The notes under the pieces were generated by a model. That model had not been told where the DNA came from and did not search any database. It was given only the letters and a program-made list of their open reading frames with translations. 64,000 nt of DNA from positions 1-64,000 of the forward strand of contig JAFZPZ010000027.1 in assembly GCA_017552435.1 (NCBI GenBank), written 5' to 3'. Positions 1 through 13,097 of the stretch are shown piece by piece. The position numbers and the translations under genes are program-made. This DNA is from Bacteroidaceae bacterium. Its GTDB lineage: Bacteria; Bacteroidota; Bacteroidia; Bacteroidales; Bacteroidaceae. Positions within the stretch are counted from its first letter, which is position 1, and each line of letters begins with the position of its first letter.

Positions 1-324
1 ATCTTAGGAATAAAGGTTAAAGTGTAAACTGAAACAGGAATAAAGTCATAAGACTGACAACCTGTGTAGGAATAAAAAGGTAAAGTGTAAACCAACTTAG
101 GAATAGTATACAAAACTGTCAACCAAAATCAGTACACAACAACTCTATAGTAGCTCAGGGGTTCCTCCAGGGATTCTCTAGGGTTTCTCCAAGGTTCCTC
201 TAGGGTTCCTCTAAGGTTTCCCTATGGTATCTCTATCCCTTCTCTATGTCATAGGGATAGAGCAAGGATAGAGTAAGGGTAGAGTAGGGATAGAGCAAAG
301 GATGAATAAAGGTAGAGCAAGGGT
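1..324. repeat. Noncoding block of degenerate direct repeats
   Basis: No gene is visible. Bases 1-110 hold an imperfect direct repeat about 60 bp long: a word like taggaataaaggt followed by aaagtgtaaac occurs near 7 and again near 67. Bases 155-235 are a degenerate array of an 11-12 nt word of the type agggttcctcta. Bases 240-325 are another array built on gggatagagcaa and its variants. The last array abuts the stop codon of the leftward aldo/keto reductase. I see no promoter or clear hairpin. Confidence 0.7.
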
Positions 325-1719
325 TTAGAGAGTGCCCTGCTTGAGCTTCTCTACGAAGTTATCTACGCGCTGTAGTTCACGGGGGATGTCAATCTGCTGG
401 GGGCAGTGAGGTATGCACTCGCGGCATGATGTGCAGCGATCGGCCTGGCGTAGGCGTGGTACACTGCGGTCGTAGCCAATGAGGAAAGCACGTCGAGCCT
501 CCTGATAGTTCCTTGCCTGTTGGCTTTCGGGGACATTACCCTTGTTGACACATTTATTATAATGTACGAAGATGCCCGGGATATCAAGTCCGTATGGGCA
601 GGGCATGCAGTACTTACAGTCGTTGCAGTCGATGGTGGGATAACTCTTGATGAGTGTTGCCGTCTCCTCTTCGAGCCATTCCTGTTCTTCTTCTGTAAGC
701 GGTTCAAGCGGAGAGTAAGTACGGAGGTTGTCCTCCAGATGTTCCATGTAGGTCATGCCACTCAGTACGGTGAGTACTGCAGGCTTGGAACCAATGTAAC
801 GGAAGGCCCAGGAAGCCACGCTGTCCTCCGGCTTGCGCTGCTTGAAGTGTGCTACAACATGGTCGGGCACCTTGGAGAGGCGTCCGCCGAGCAGCGGCTC
901 CATGATGACAACGGGGATGTCGCGCTTCACCAGTTCCTCGTAGAGGTACTTGCCGGAGCGCCCCTTGTCCTGTTCGTTTTCCCAATCGACATAGTTGGCC
1001 TGTATCTGCACGAAGTCCCAATGATACTGGTCGTGATGCGCCATAGCCCAGTCGAAGACAGCCACATCTCCGTGGAAGGAGAAACCCAGGTTGCGGATGC
1101 GGCCAGCCTCACGCTGTTCCATGAGCCAGTCGAGCAAGCCATTATCGAGGAAACGTTCGTGGACGGGCTTCATGCCTCCGCCGCCAATGCTGTGCAGGAG
1201 AAGGTAGTCGATGTAGTCGGTCTTCATGTATTCGAGGCTGCGCTCGAATATGGCCTTACCCTCCTCGAAGCTGTACTGCGAGGGGGAGAAGTTCGAGAGC
1301 TTGGTGGCGATGAAGTATTCGCTGCGTTTGTAACCGCTTGCTTCCAGTGCGATGCCAAGGCTCTCCTCGCTCTTGCCGCGACAATAGGCAGGGGATGTGT
1401 CGAAGTAATTGACGCCATGTTCAAGAGCGTATTTGCAAAGCCGGTTCACCTGTTCTTGGTCGATGGCCTCTTTGCCGTCGCTGTCTTTTGTGTTGGGCAG
1501 ACGCATCCAGCCGTAGCCAAGGAGACTCACTTTGTCCCCCTGTTTGGGGTTGGTGCGGTAGGTCATCTTATCGGTTGGAACAGGACCTTTGTGATGTCCC
1601 ATGTAATCCACCTCTCCGTCTGCACTGCCACCCTGCACACCGCAGGATGCCAGAGCCGCCGTAGCTGCTGTAGTGCCAGAGACTTTGAGGAAGTCTCGCC
1701 TGTTGATATATTTCTTCAT
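325..1719 (-). CDS. Aldo/keto reductase with C-terminal ferredoxin domain, Tat-type lipoprotein signal
   Basis: 464 aa. The N terminus has a twin-arginine motif (RRDFLK, residues 7-12), a short hydrophobic stretch and a possible lipobox LASC ending at Cys26, so it may be a Tat-exported lipoprotein. The aldo/keto reductase barrel follows, with the expected tetrad at about Asp107, Tyr112, Lys140 and His176. Residues from about 365 carry two cysteine clusters (CNDCKYCMPCP and CTSCRECIPHCP) typical of 4Fe-4S ferredoxins. The family uses NAD(P)H or electrons from Fe-S centres; the substrate is unknown. The upstream gene on the same strand is a membrane polyferredoxin, which suggests an exported redox pair. 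The start at 1719 is supported by the Tat signal. Confidence 0.85.
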   Translation of the reverse strand: MKKYINRRDFLKVSGTTAATAALASCGVQGGSADGEVDYMGHHKGPVPTDKMTYRTNPKQGDKVSLLGYGWMRLPNTKDSDGKEAIDQEQVNRLCKYALEHGVNYFDTSPAYCRGKSEESLGIALEASGYKRSEYFIATKLSNFSPSQYSFEEGKAIFERSLEYMKTDYIDYLLLHSIGGGGMKPVHERFLDNGLLDWLMEQREAGRIRNLGFSFHGDVAVFDWAMAHHDQYHWDFVQIQANYVDWENEQDKGRSGKYLYEELVKRDIPVVIMEPLLGGRLSKVPDHVVAHFKQRKPEDSVASWAFRYIGSKPAVLTVLSGMTYMEHLEDNLRTYSPLEPLTEEEQEWLEEETATLIKSYPTIDCNDCKYCMPCPYGLDIPGIFVHYNKCVNKGNVPESQQARNYQEARRAFLIGYDRSVPRLRQADRCTSCRECIPHCPQQIDIPRELQRVDNFVEKLKQGTL

Positions 1720-1720
1720 T

Positions 1721-1764
1721 TTTAATCTTTAATCTTTAATCCCTAATCCTTAATCCCTAATCCA
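1721..1764. repeat. Heptanucleotide array (tttaatc / taatccc words)
   Basis: The 46-bp gap between the polyferredoxin and the aldo/keto reductase is almost wholly a tandem array of 7-nt words (tttaatc, then taatccc and taatcct). It ends directly at the reductase start codon, so it occupies the ribosome-binding region. Confidence 0.8.
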
Positions 1765-1765
1765 A

Positions 1766-3322
1766 TCATATCTCCCTATGCACTTCATGTCCTTCTACAA
1801 TGATGGCGCTGATAGGGCTTGAAGGACAGAGGTTCTCGCAGGCACCGCAACCGATGCACTTTTCTTCGTTGACGACAGGGATGAGCAGCACTTTCTCGCG
1901 CGGAATCTCATTATTGTCAGCATCACGCCAGCGCCAGCCATCCTGGTGTACGCCAGCCTGCAGTGGTACCATCTGTATAGCCTGTGCAGGGCACTTGTGG
2001 GCACAGAGTCCGCAGGGCTTGCCGTCCTTGACGGGAACGCAGAGGTCGCGTGTCCAGACGGCATGTCCCACCTGTATGGCAGTACGTTGCTCGACGGTGA
2101 CAGGCTGTATGGCAGAGGTCGGGCAGACTTCAGAGCAGCGGGTGCATTCGGGACGGCAGTAGCCACGCTCAAAGCTTACTTCGGGTTGCATGAAACGGTC
2201 CAGGCTACTGCTGGGGCGCAGCACGTCGTTGGGACAGGCATCGATGCAGAGCTGACAGGCCGTGCAATGGGTACGCAGATTGCGGATGGAGAGTGAGCCA
2301 GGAGGCGTGATGAGTTTCTCGCGTTTTGGCTTTTTCTTCTTGATAATATCGGCAAAGCCGCCATCGGTGGTCTTTGGTTCTATCTTGCTCTGTGCCTTTG
2401 CGATGGCTGTTCCGGCGAGGAGAGCGATGGAAGTGAGAGCAGCACGACGGTCAGCCCCCTCCGAACCTCCCTGAGGGGAAACTTTCGTTTCCTTTGTTTG
2501 CAAAGCAACACTGCTTCTGTTGCCAAAGTGCATGGCATCCTGACGACACGTTTCCATGCAATTACCACACATTACACAACGACTCATATCAATATCGTGT
2601 TCCTTAACATTGATGCAAGCCGATTTGCAATTTCTTGCACACAGGCCGCAGCTATTACATTTCTCCAAATCGAAGACAGGTCCATGCAGCGACTTCCTGC
2701 TGATGAGACCGAGCAGAGTCCCGACAGGGCAGATAGTGTTGCACCAAGTTCGTCCGCTTCGCCAAGCCAGAACTGCGATGATGCCCCAGGTCAGTAATGC
2801 AATGATGAGGGCAGAAACGCTTTTGAGCCACACATCTACCTCGTAGAATGCGTAACTGTCGTAATGTTCTGCAATGGCAGCCAATCCGTTGTTGACAAGT
2901 TTGTAGAGCGGTGCCACGCATGTCGAGACAATGCGGCCGTAGGTGCTGTAGGGGAAGATGAGTCCTCCCAGCCATGCCACATTAAGAGCCAAGGTGGCGC
3001 AGGCCAGCACGAGCACTGTATAGCGGAGTGTACTCTTGGCAGGCGAGTAGCTGTACTTGTTTTTCTTGCGCCTCAGCCAGGCAATGGCATCCTGCATTAC
3101 GCCCAGCGGACAGATGACGGAACAGTAGATACGCCCCATCAGCAGGGTCAGCGTCACCACAAAAAGCAACGCCCCAATGTTCAGTGCCAGCAGTGCCGGA
3201 ATTAACTGAATCTTTGCCATCCATCCCAGATAGGCATGAGCTGTGCCGGTGAAATCCACCAGTAGCCAGGTGATGAGAACCCAGAAGAGAATGGCGAGGG
3301 TTAAACGGATTTTCTTGAGCAT
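1766..3322 (-). CDS. NapH-like membrane polyferredoxin fused to a multi-cluster ferredoxin
   Basis: 518 aa. The N-terminal half has several membrane segments and two CxxxCP motifs (YCSVICP and WCNTICP) typical of NapH/CcoG-type quinol-oxidising proteins, then two 4Fe-4S motifs (CNSCGLCARNC, CVMCGNCMETC). A short linker with an internal RRAALTS plus hydrophobic segment, which looks like an embedded Tat/TM signal, leads into a C-terminal half with four more cysteine clusters (CTACQLCIDAC, CTRCSEVC, CGLCAHKC, CIGCGACENLC) resembling NapG. It therefore looks like a NapH-NapG fusion that moves electrons from quinol or cytoplasmic donors to a periplasmic partner, perhaps the neighbouring reductase. 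The linker (VSPQGGSEG) is encoded by a copy of the GC-rich repeat. Confidence 0.85.
   Translation of the reverse strand: MLKKIRLTLAILFWVLITWLLVDFTGTAHAYLGWMAKIQLIPALLALNIGALLFVVTLTLLMGRIYCSVICPLGVMQDAIAWLRRKKNKYSYSPAKSTLRYTVLVLACATLALNVAWLGGLIFPYSTYGRIVSTCVAPLYKLVNNGLAAIAEHYDSYAFYEVDVWLKSVSALIIALLTWGIIAVLAWRSGRTWCNTICPVGTLLGLISRKSLHGPVFDLEKCNSCGLCARNCKSACINVKEHDIDMSRCVMCGNCMETCRQDAMHFGNRSSVALQTKETKVSPQGGSEGADRRAALTSIALLAGTAIAKAQSKIEPKTTDGGFADIIKKKKPKREKLITPPGSLSIRNLRTHCTACQLCIDACPNDVLRPSSSLDRFMQPEVSFERGYCRPECTRCSEVCPTSAIQPVTVEQRTAIQVGHAVWTRDLCVPVKDGKPCGLCAHKCPAQAIQMVPLQAGVHQDGWRWRDADNNEIPREKVLLIPVVNEEKCIGCGACENLCPSSPISAIIVEGHEVHREI
2453..2482. repeat. Short GC-rich palindromic repeat inside the polyferredoxin gene
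   Basis: A ccccctccgaacctcc-ctgagggg block matching the dispersed palindromic family. It is translated in frame as the VSPQGGSEG linker, between the membrane half and the C-terminal ferredoxin half. Confidence 0.65.
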
Positions 3323-3364
3323 AGGTGTTCTTGTTGAATAATTATAATGTGTGATATCTCAGGG

Positions 3365-3372
3365 CAAAGTTA
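3365..3372 (-). promoter_or_regulatory. Bacteroidetes -7 box (TAACTTTG) for the polyferredoxin
   Basis: TAACTTTG on the minus strand, 43 bp before the ATG at 3322. It matches the phylum consensus TAnnTTTG. I see no matching -33 TTTG at the usual 19-21 nt spacing. Confidence 0.6.
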
Positions 3373-3477
3373 TTGAAAAGAATTTATAAATCTGTGAATT
3401 CTTGCACTTTTTTTGCAAAATAATGTAAAAAAGTTGTACGCAGGCGAAAAAATGCCCCTTGCAAAAGTACAACATAA

Positions 3478-5000
<1,523 letters not shown>

Positions 5001-5001
<1 letters not shown>

Positions 5002-5055
5002 GAATCCTAGGTTCCTAGGATGTCCTAGGCAATCCTAGTTAATCCTAAAAAACAA
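5001..5055. repeat. CCTAGG-rich short-word array with 8-bp palindrome
   Basis: The gap after guaB is an array of about 9-10 nt words of the type aatcctagg. It includes a perfect hairpin, ATCCTAGG-TT-CCTAGGAT, at 5004-5021. No T-run follows, so it is not a standard intrinsic terminator. Confidence 0.7.
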
Positions 5056-5061
5056 CATGCA

Positions 5062-6480
5062 ATGAAAAAGATATTTATCGTTTTTGCGCTGGCAACAGTT
5101 GCAATGACTGCATTCGCACAGGAAGATCCCATTGTGATGCGCATCAACGGTGCACCCGTTACTCGCAGCGAATTTGAATACAACTACAACAAGAACAATT
5201 CCGAAGGTGTCATCGACAAGAAGAACGTCGAGGAATATGCAGAACTTTTCGTGAACTATAAGCTCAAGGTGCTTGCCGCTTTGGATGACCACCTCGATAC
5301 GCTTTCGAGCTACCAGAAGGAGTTCCGCCAGTATCGCGACCAGCAGATACGTCCGCTCCTTGTGCCCGAGGGCGCAAAAGAAAAAGAGGTACGTGCTTAC
5401 TACGATGGCATGATTGCTCGTCTTGAGGGCAAGCAGTTGCTTCAACCTGCACACATCTTGATTCATCTGACTCAGGATGCCACAGAAGAACAGCGTGCTG
5501 CCGCGAAGGTAAGGATTGACTCCGTCTATCAGGCACTGCAGGATGGTGCCGATTTTGCCGAGTTGGCAAAAAGCGTGTCACAAGATCCCAGTTCGGCTGT
5601 TCGTGGTGGCTTGCTGCCTTGGATTGGTCCGAATCAGGTTGTAAAGGAATTTGAGGATGTGGCCTACTCGCTCGAAGTGAATGAAATAAGCAAGCCTTTC
5701 CTGATGCCTTTTGGCTACGATGTCATCAAGCTTATGGGTAAGAAGGACCTCGAATCCTATGAGGAACTGCACGATATGATTATGAAGTACCTCGACGGAC
5801 AGGGTATCGAGAATCACCTAGCCCAACAGGTCCTTGACTCCATAGCCGGACAGAACGAAAAAACCATTGAAGAGATTCTCGACGAAAAAACCGAGGAACT
5901 CTGCGCAAAGGATAATGAGTTGAAATATCTGGTTCAGGAGTATCATGACGGTTTGCTCCTCTTTGAGGAATGCAACACCCGCATCTGGGAGCCAGCAGCC
6001 AAGGACACTTTGGCATTAGCCTCCTATTTTAAGCAGAATAAAAAACAGTATGCCTGGGACGAACCTCACTACAGCGGTATGGTTTACTATTGCAAAGAGC
6101 CTGCTGATGTCAAGGCTGTGCAGAAGCTCGTCAAGAAATTGCCGCAAGACAAATGGATGGGAGCCATCCGCGAGACCTTCAACAAGGACAGTATCATGGT
6201 ACGTGTGGAGCGTCGTGTCTTCAAAAAGGGTGACAATGCCAATATCGACAAGTTGGCATTCAAGGATAAGGGAGCCGAGCTCAAACCAGTCAAAAACTAT
6301 CCGTATGTCGGCATCTTCGGCAAGGTGCTCAAAAAGGGACCTGCCGAGTGGACGGATGTCGGCAATCAGGTTGTCAGTGACTACCAGCGTCTCAAGGAGG
6401 ATGAGTTCGTGGCCGAGCTGCGTAAGCGCTACACCGTCGAAATCGACGAAAGTGTGCTCAAGACAGTAAATAATCATTGA
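5062..6480 (+). CDS. Parvulin-type peptidylprolyl isomerase, exported
   Basis: 472 aa with a signal peptide (MKKIFIVFALATVAMTAFAQ). A SurA-like N-terminal chaperone segment is followed by one clear PPIC/rotamase domain at about residues 130-230 (PAHILIHL ... GGLLPWIG ... FGYDVIKL). The C-terminal half has no motif I recognise. Such proteins assist folding of outer-membrane proteins in the periplasm. It is followed at once by a second SurA-like gene and then an LPS-transport gene, giving an envelope-biogenesis operon. Confidence 0.88.
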   Translation: MKKIFIVFALATVAMTAFAQEDPIVMRINGAPVTRSEFEYNYNKNNSEGVIDKKNVEEYAELFVNYKLKVLAALDDHLDTLSSYQKEFRQYRDQQIRPLLVPEGAKEKEVRAYYDGMIARLEGKQLLQPAHILIHLTQDATEEQRAAAKVRIDSVYQALQDGADFAELAKSVSQDPSSAVRGGLLPWIGPNQVVKEFEDVAYSLEVNEISKPFLMPFGYDVIKLMGKKDLESYEELHDMIMKYLDGQGIENHLAQQVLDSIAGQNEKTIEEILDEKTEELCAKDNELKYLVQEYHDGLLLFEECNTRIWEPAAKDTLALASYFKQNKKQYAWDEPHYSGMVYYCKEPADVKAVQKLVKKLPQDKWMGAIRETFNKDSIMVRVERRVFKKGDNANIDKLAFKDKGAELKPVKNYPYVGIFGKVLKKGPAEWTDVGNQVVSDYQRLKEDEFVAELRKRYTVEIDESVLKTVNNH

Positions 6481-6488
6481 AAAACAGA

Positions 6489-7841
6489 ATGAAACGATAC
6501 ACGCTCTGTCTCTTTGCGGTGCTCTGTAGCCTGCTCTCTGTGGCACAGAAGAATGTCATAGACGAGGTGGTATGGGTTGTAGGTGATGAGGCCATATTGC
6601 GCTCTGATATTGAGAGACGTCGTTTAGAATACGGTTCGCAAATAAAGGGTAACCCCTATTGTGTCATTCCCGAGCAGCTTGCCTTGCAGAAACTCTTCCT
6701 GCACCAGGCGGTTATTGATAGCGTCAGCGTAACTGATACAGAAATTAATCAGTATGTTGAACAGGATTACAATGAGAAAATCATGTTAGCTGGTTCCAAG
6801 GAAAAACTCGAGGAATATATGAAGATGTCGTCTTTGCAGATACGCGAGGAACTCTATGACCAATACAAGAACGAACTTACAGCTCGGAGCATGCGCGAAC
6901 AGTTGACAAAAAGCGTGAAAGTCACACCTGCAGAAGTACGCCGTTATTTTAAGGACATACCCGAGGACAGCCTTCCGCTCATTCCCACACAAGTGGAGGT
7001 GCAGTTGCTTGTGCTGGAACCGCGCATTCCGCAATCAGAGATTGACCGCATTAAGGGCTTGCTTCGCGAATATACAGAACGTGTCAACAATGGCTCTACA
7101 TCTTTTGCCACATTGGCTCGTCTCTATAGTGAGGACCCTGGTTCTGCAAGACAGGGCGGCGAAATGCCATACATGGGTAAGGGTGAGCTTGACCCAGGCT
7201 TTGCCAACGTGGCATTTAGCCTGACGGATACCAAGAAGGTGAGTAAGATTGCGCAGAGTGAGTTTGGCTTCCATATTATACAGCTCATTGACAAGCGTGG
7301 AGACAAAATGAAGTGCCGCCACATTCTGAAGCGACCCGAAGTGGCTCAGGCCGATATTGACAGTGCCCTTGTCATCCTCGATTCTATAACCAAGGACATT
7401 CGCAGTGAGAAAATTTCGTTCGAGGATGCTGTACGCTATGCTTCAGACGACAAGGATACGCGCAACAATCGCGGTATTTTGTCTAACAACAAAGAGACGG
7501 GCGAAACTACCACGCGCTTCGAGATGAGCGAACTCTCTGCATTCTATCCCGAGTTGGCCCGTGTGGTTGAGACACTTGAGGTGGGCGAGATATCAAAGCC
7601 CTTTACGATGATTAACTTAAAGGGCAAGACCGTGTGTGCTATCGCGCGTCTCAAGAGTCGTACCCTTACTCATCGCGCTAACATTACAGAGGACTTCCAA
7701 GTAATGAAAGGAGTCGTGGAAGCAAAGAAGGGCGAGGAGGTTATCCGTAAATGGATACAAGACAAGCAAAAGAGCACGTACATCCGTATCAATCCGGATT
7801 GGAGAGACTGCGAATTTCAATATGAAGGTTGGATAAAGTGA
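6489..7841 (+). CDS. SurA-like peptidylprolyl isomerase
   Basis: About 450 aa. The frame is open from a TTG at 6477, but the ATG at 6489, 9 bp after the upstream stop, gives a clean signal peptide (MKRYTLCLFAVLCSLLSVAQ). A SurA N-domain (VVGDEAILRSDIE) precedes two rotamase-like regions (about 170-280 with GGEMPYMGKGELDPGFANVAF, and a weaker second one at about 285-390). SurA is the periplasmic chaperone for outer-membrane barrels. The gene is translationally coupled to the preceding isomerase and to the OstA-like gene. Confidence 0.88.
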   Translation: MKRYTLCLFAVLCSLLSVAQKNVIDEVVWVVGDEAILRSDIERRRLEYGSQIKGNPYCVIPEQLALQKLFLHQAVIDSVSVTDTEINQYVEQDYNEKIMLAGSKEKLEEYMKMSSLQIREELYDQYKNELTARSMREQLTKSVKVTPAEVRRYFKDIPEDSLPLIPTQVEVQLLVLEPRIPQSEIDRIKGLLREYTERVNNGSTSFATLARLYSEDPGSARQGGEMPYMGKGELDPGFANVAFSLTDTKKVSKIAQSEFGFHIIQLIDKRGDKMKCRHILKRPEVAQADIDSALVILDSITKDIRSEKISFEDAVRYASDDKDTRNNRGILSNNKETGETTTRFEMSELSAFYPELARVVETLEVGEISKPFTMINLKGKTVCAIARLKSRTLTHRANITEDFQVMKGVVEAKKGEEVIRKWIQDKQKSTYIRINPDWRDCEFQYEGWIK

Positions 7842-9568
7842 AGAGTCAGCGGCTATACATTCTCTGTGCGTCCCTGTTCTTCTGCCTCTGTCTGCTTATG
7901 GCAGTAACACCGGTTCGCAAAACTGCCGGAAAGCGGCCACCCTCCGACAGCAAGGTACATCTTTTGCATGCTGACTGCCTCTTTTTCGATGACCGGATAC
8001 ATCGTACCGCACAGATTTTGGTGGGTGATGTTCAATTCAGTCACGATGGTGTCCTCATGTACTGCGACAGTGCTCTTTACTATGAATCTACCAACTCTTT
8101 TGATGCCTTCGGACATGTTCGCATGAATCAGGGTGACACGCTTCTGCTTGATAGTGAAGTTCTCTATTATAATGGACTCGACCAATTGGCACGAGCGCGT
8201 TACGATGTAGTACTCAAACACGGTACGATGACAATCTATACTGATAGTCTTGACTACGACCGTCTCTACGGGCTTGGTTATTACTTTGAAGGCGGACGCG
8301 TTGTGGATCATGACAACGAGTTGACCAGTGATTGGGGCGAGTACAGCCCAGCTACACACGAAGCGGTTTTCAACTATAATGTCCGTATGGTTAACCCTGC
8401 TCCCCCAGCCAAACCAGAGACTGTACTTATTTCCGATACGCTTCACTACAATACTGAAACCGCTATTGCCCATATTGTCGGGCCCTCAAATATAGAGAAC
8501 GGCGAAAATCACATCTATTCCGAGTTAGGATATTATGACACGCAGGCCAAACATTCCCACCTGCTGAATCGCAGCATCCTGACTAACAACGGCAAGCGCC
8601 TTGTGGGCGATAGCGTTGTCTGGAATGACGATGTTGCAATAGCCGAAGCCTTTGGTGATGTCGTTTATACAGATGAGGTCAACATGAATATGTTTACCGG
8701 CGAATATTGCTATTACGAGGATTCCACTGGTTATGTTATGGCGACAGACAGTGCCGTGGCCATTGATTATAGTCAGCAGGATACGATGTATGCTCATGCG
8801 GACACATTCAAAGTCTTTACCTACAACATCGATACAGATTCCACCTATCGCGTCGTACATGCCTACTATCACATGCGTGCTTTCCGTAATGATGTTCAGG
8901 CTGTTTGTGACTCCATGATTTATGATACCCGCGACAGTATAGTTATCATGTATCGTGACCCCATTCTTTGGCAGTCGGGACAGCAGCAATTGGGAGAGGA
9001 GATACGTATCTTCTTCAACGACAAGGATATCGACAGCATCCAGGTGTTGCGTCAGGCTCTTTCTGTGGAAAAGATTGACAGTATTCACTTCAATCAAGTG
9101 TCAGGACATCAGATGCATTCCTATTTTAAGGATGGCGAATTGTATCTCTCTACTTCCGAGGGCAATGTCTTTGTCAATTACTATCCTTTTGACGATGATA
9201 GCCTTATGGTCGAATTGAATCACACCGAGACTTCTCTGCTCAAGATGTTTGTGAAGGAGAGGAAGGTGGATCATATCTGGATGCCAGCCGCAACAGGCGT
9301 CATGTATCCCATACCGCTAATCCCTTCGAATATGTATTTTTTGCAGAATTTCGCTTGGTTCGACTATGTGCGGCCCCGCGACAAGAATGATATTTTCGTA
9401 TGGCGTCCCAAGAAGGCTGGTACGGAACTCAAGGAGAGTGTGCGTCATTCTGCACCAAAGCAGAAACTCAGTGATATCAAGAAACAACGAGGAATTGTCG
9501 AAAAGAGCTCTGAGACCTCCGAGACCTCAGAAGCCTCCGAGATCTCAGAAGTCTCATTAGCCCCATAA
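7838..9568 (+). CDS. OstA-like protein (LptA/LptD N-terminal family)
   Basis: About 576 aa. The likely start is GTG at 7838, overlapping the upstream stop as GTGA; a TTG at 7829 is an alternative. An N-terminal signal/anchor (LYILCASLFFCLCLLMAV) precedes repeated OstA-type beta-strand segments (ADCLFFDDRIHRTAQILVGDVQF, then several GDVxxxD repeats), the jellyroll fold that carries LPS to the outer membrane. The last 20 residues are a Ser-Glu-Thr/Ala tripeptide repeat encoded by a 9-nt word array (9510-9557), which looks like a repeat-derived tail and not part of the family fold. Confidence 0.8.
   Translation: MKSQRLYILCASLFFCLCLLMAVTPVRKTAGKRPPSDSKVHLLHADCLFFDDRIHRTAQILVGDVQFSHDGVLMYCDSALYYESTNSFDAFGHVRMNQGDTLLLDSEVLYYNGLDQLARARYDVVLKHGTMTIYTDSLDYDRLYGLGYYFEGGRVVDHDNELTSDWGEYSPATHEAVFNYNVRMVNPAPPAKPETVLISDTLHYNTETAIAHIVGPSNIENGENHIYSELGYYDTQAKHSHLLNRSILTNNGKRLVGDSVVWNDDVAIAEAFGDVVYTDEVNMNMFTGEYCYYEDSTGYVMATDSAVAIDYSQQDTMYAHADTFKVFTYNIDTDSTYRVVHAYYHMRAFRNDVQAVCDSMIYDTRDSIVIMYRDPILWQSGQQQLGEEIRIFFNDKDIDSIQVLRQALSVEKIDSIHFNQVSGHQMHSYFKDGELYLSTSEGNVFVNYYPFDDDSLMVELNHTETSLLKMFVKERKVDHIWMPAATGVMYPIPLIPSNMYFLQNFAWFDYVRPRDKNDIFVWRPKKAGTELKESVRHSAPKQKLSDIKKQRGIVEKSSETSETSEASEISEVSLAP
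9510..9557. repeat. In-frame 9-nt word array at the end of the OstA-like gene
   Basis: Tandem 9-mers of the form gagacctcc / gagacctca / gaagcctcc encode a three-residue period (S-E-T, S-E-A, S-E-I, S-E-V) just before the stop codon. Confidence 0.75.
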
Positions 9569-9571
9569 AAT

Positions 9572-9865
9572 ATGAGCCTATTCAATACAAGGAAGCCGCG
9601 TCGCTTCCGCCGAGTAAGTATCTATACAGACGAGTCACACGACCGCCTGCAGAAGTTGGTTGATGAAGTAAAGCGTGAGCAAGGTGAAACGCCTACAAGT
9701 GAAGAGCGATACGATCCCGACAAGTTTCGGGGCACTTTCATCAACTATACTCCACGTGCCCAGAGACTTAAAGAGAATGGTACGAAATTCGGTTGGCCCA
9801 TAGCCATCGCGCTCATCTTTGCCCTTTTGGTTATTTGGCGTTTCTTGCTGACTGGGGTAAGATGA
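9572..9865 (+). CDS. Small membrane protein of unknown function
   Basis: 97 aa. The N-terminal two thirds are hydrophilic and basic (RKPRRFRRVSIYTDE ... RYDPDKFRGTFINY), followed by one C-terminal transmembrane helix at about 75-93 (GWPIAIALIFALLVIWRFLL). It would be a tail-anchored inner-membrane protein. The ATG lies 3 bp after the OstA-like stop, so it is co-transcribed. I recognise no family. Confidence 0.75.
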   Translation: MSLFNTRKPRRFRRVSIYTDESHDRLQKLVDEVKREQGETPTSEERYDPDKFRGTFINYTPRAQRLKENGTKFGWPIAIALIFALLVIWRFLLTGVR

Positions 9866-9916
9866 GGCAGCATATCGACATGTCGAAATAAGGAAATATC
9901 AAAGAAAAAAGTAACC

Positions 9917-12858
<2,942 letters not shown>

Positions 12859-12881
12859 TCTTTCCCCTTAGGAGTACCTTT

Positions 12882-12921
12882 CGTTCAGGGGCTGTGAATG
12901 TGCGTTCACAGCCCCTGAACG
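12882..12921. repeat. Perfect 17-bp inverted repeat after trpS
   Basis: Arms at 12882-12898 and 12905-12921 (CGTTCAGGGGCTGTGAA and its complement) flank a 6-nt loop. There is no T-tract. A further partial copy (agccccttgaacgg) follows at about 12929-12942. It may act as a transcript 3' stem or be a repeat remnant. Confidence 0.7.
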
Positions 12922-13026
12922 TACATACAAGCCCCTTGAACGGAAAATTTTTCGGGAAGAAAAATATTTTTCTGGTGGGTCTAATGGAAAAAAGACCATT
13001 TCACACACAATTTTTGCTGCAAATCG

Positions 13027-13057
13027 TTTGTTTGTGTGATTATTTTTGCTATCTTTG
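13027..13057 (+). promoter_or_regulatory. Complete Bacteroidetes promoter (TTTG-19 nt-TATCTTTG)
   Basis: A -33 TTTG at 13027-13030 and a -7 TATCTTTG at 13050-13057 are spaced by 19 nt, the canonical arrangement. The ATG of the oxidoreductase is at 13098. This likely drives the four-gene carbohydrate operon. Confidence 0.8.
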
Positions 13058-13097
13058 CAGGCAAATAGAACAAAACAATATCAAAACAGTTACATTT

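Noticed and set aside
5004..5021. Intrinsic terminator of guaB
   Set aside because: The ATCCTAGG hairpin has no following T-run and is part of a tandem CCTAGG-type array.
12894..13097. N-terminal extension of the Gfo/Idh/MocA protein from an upstream ATG
   Set aside because: This stretch contains half of the inverted repeat and the complete promoter (13027-13057). The Tat signal at 13098 marks the true start.
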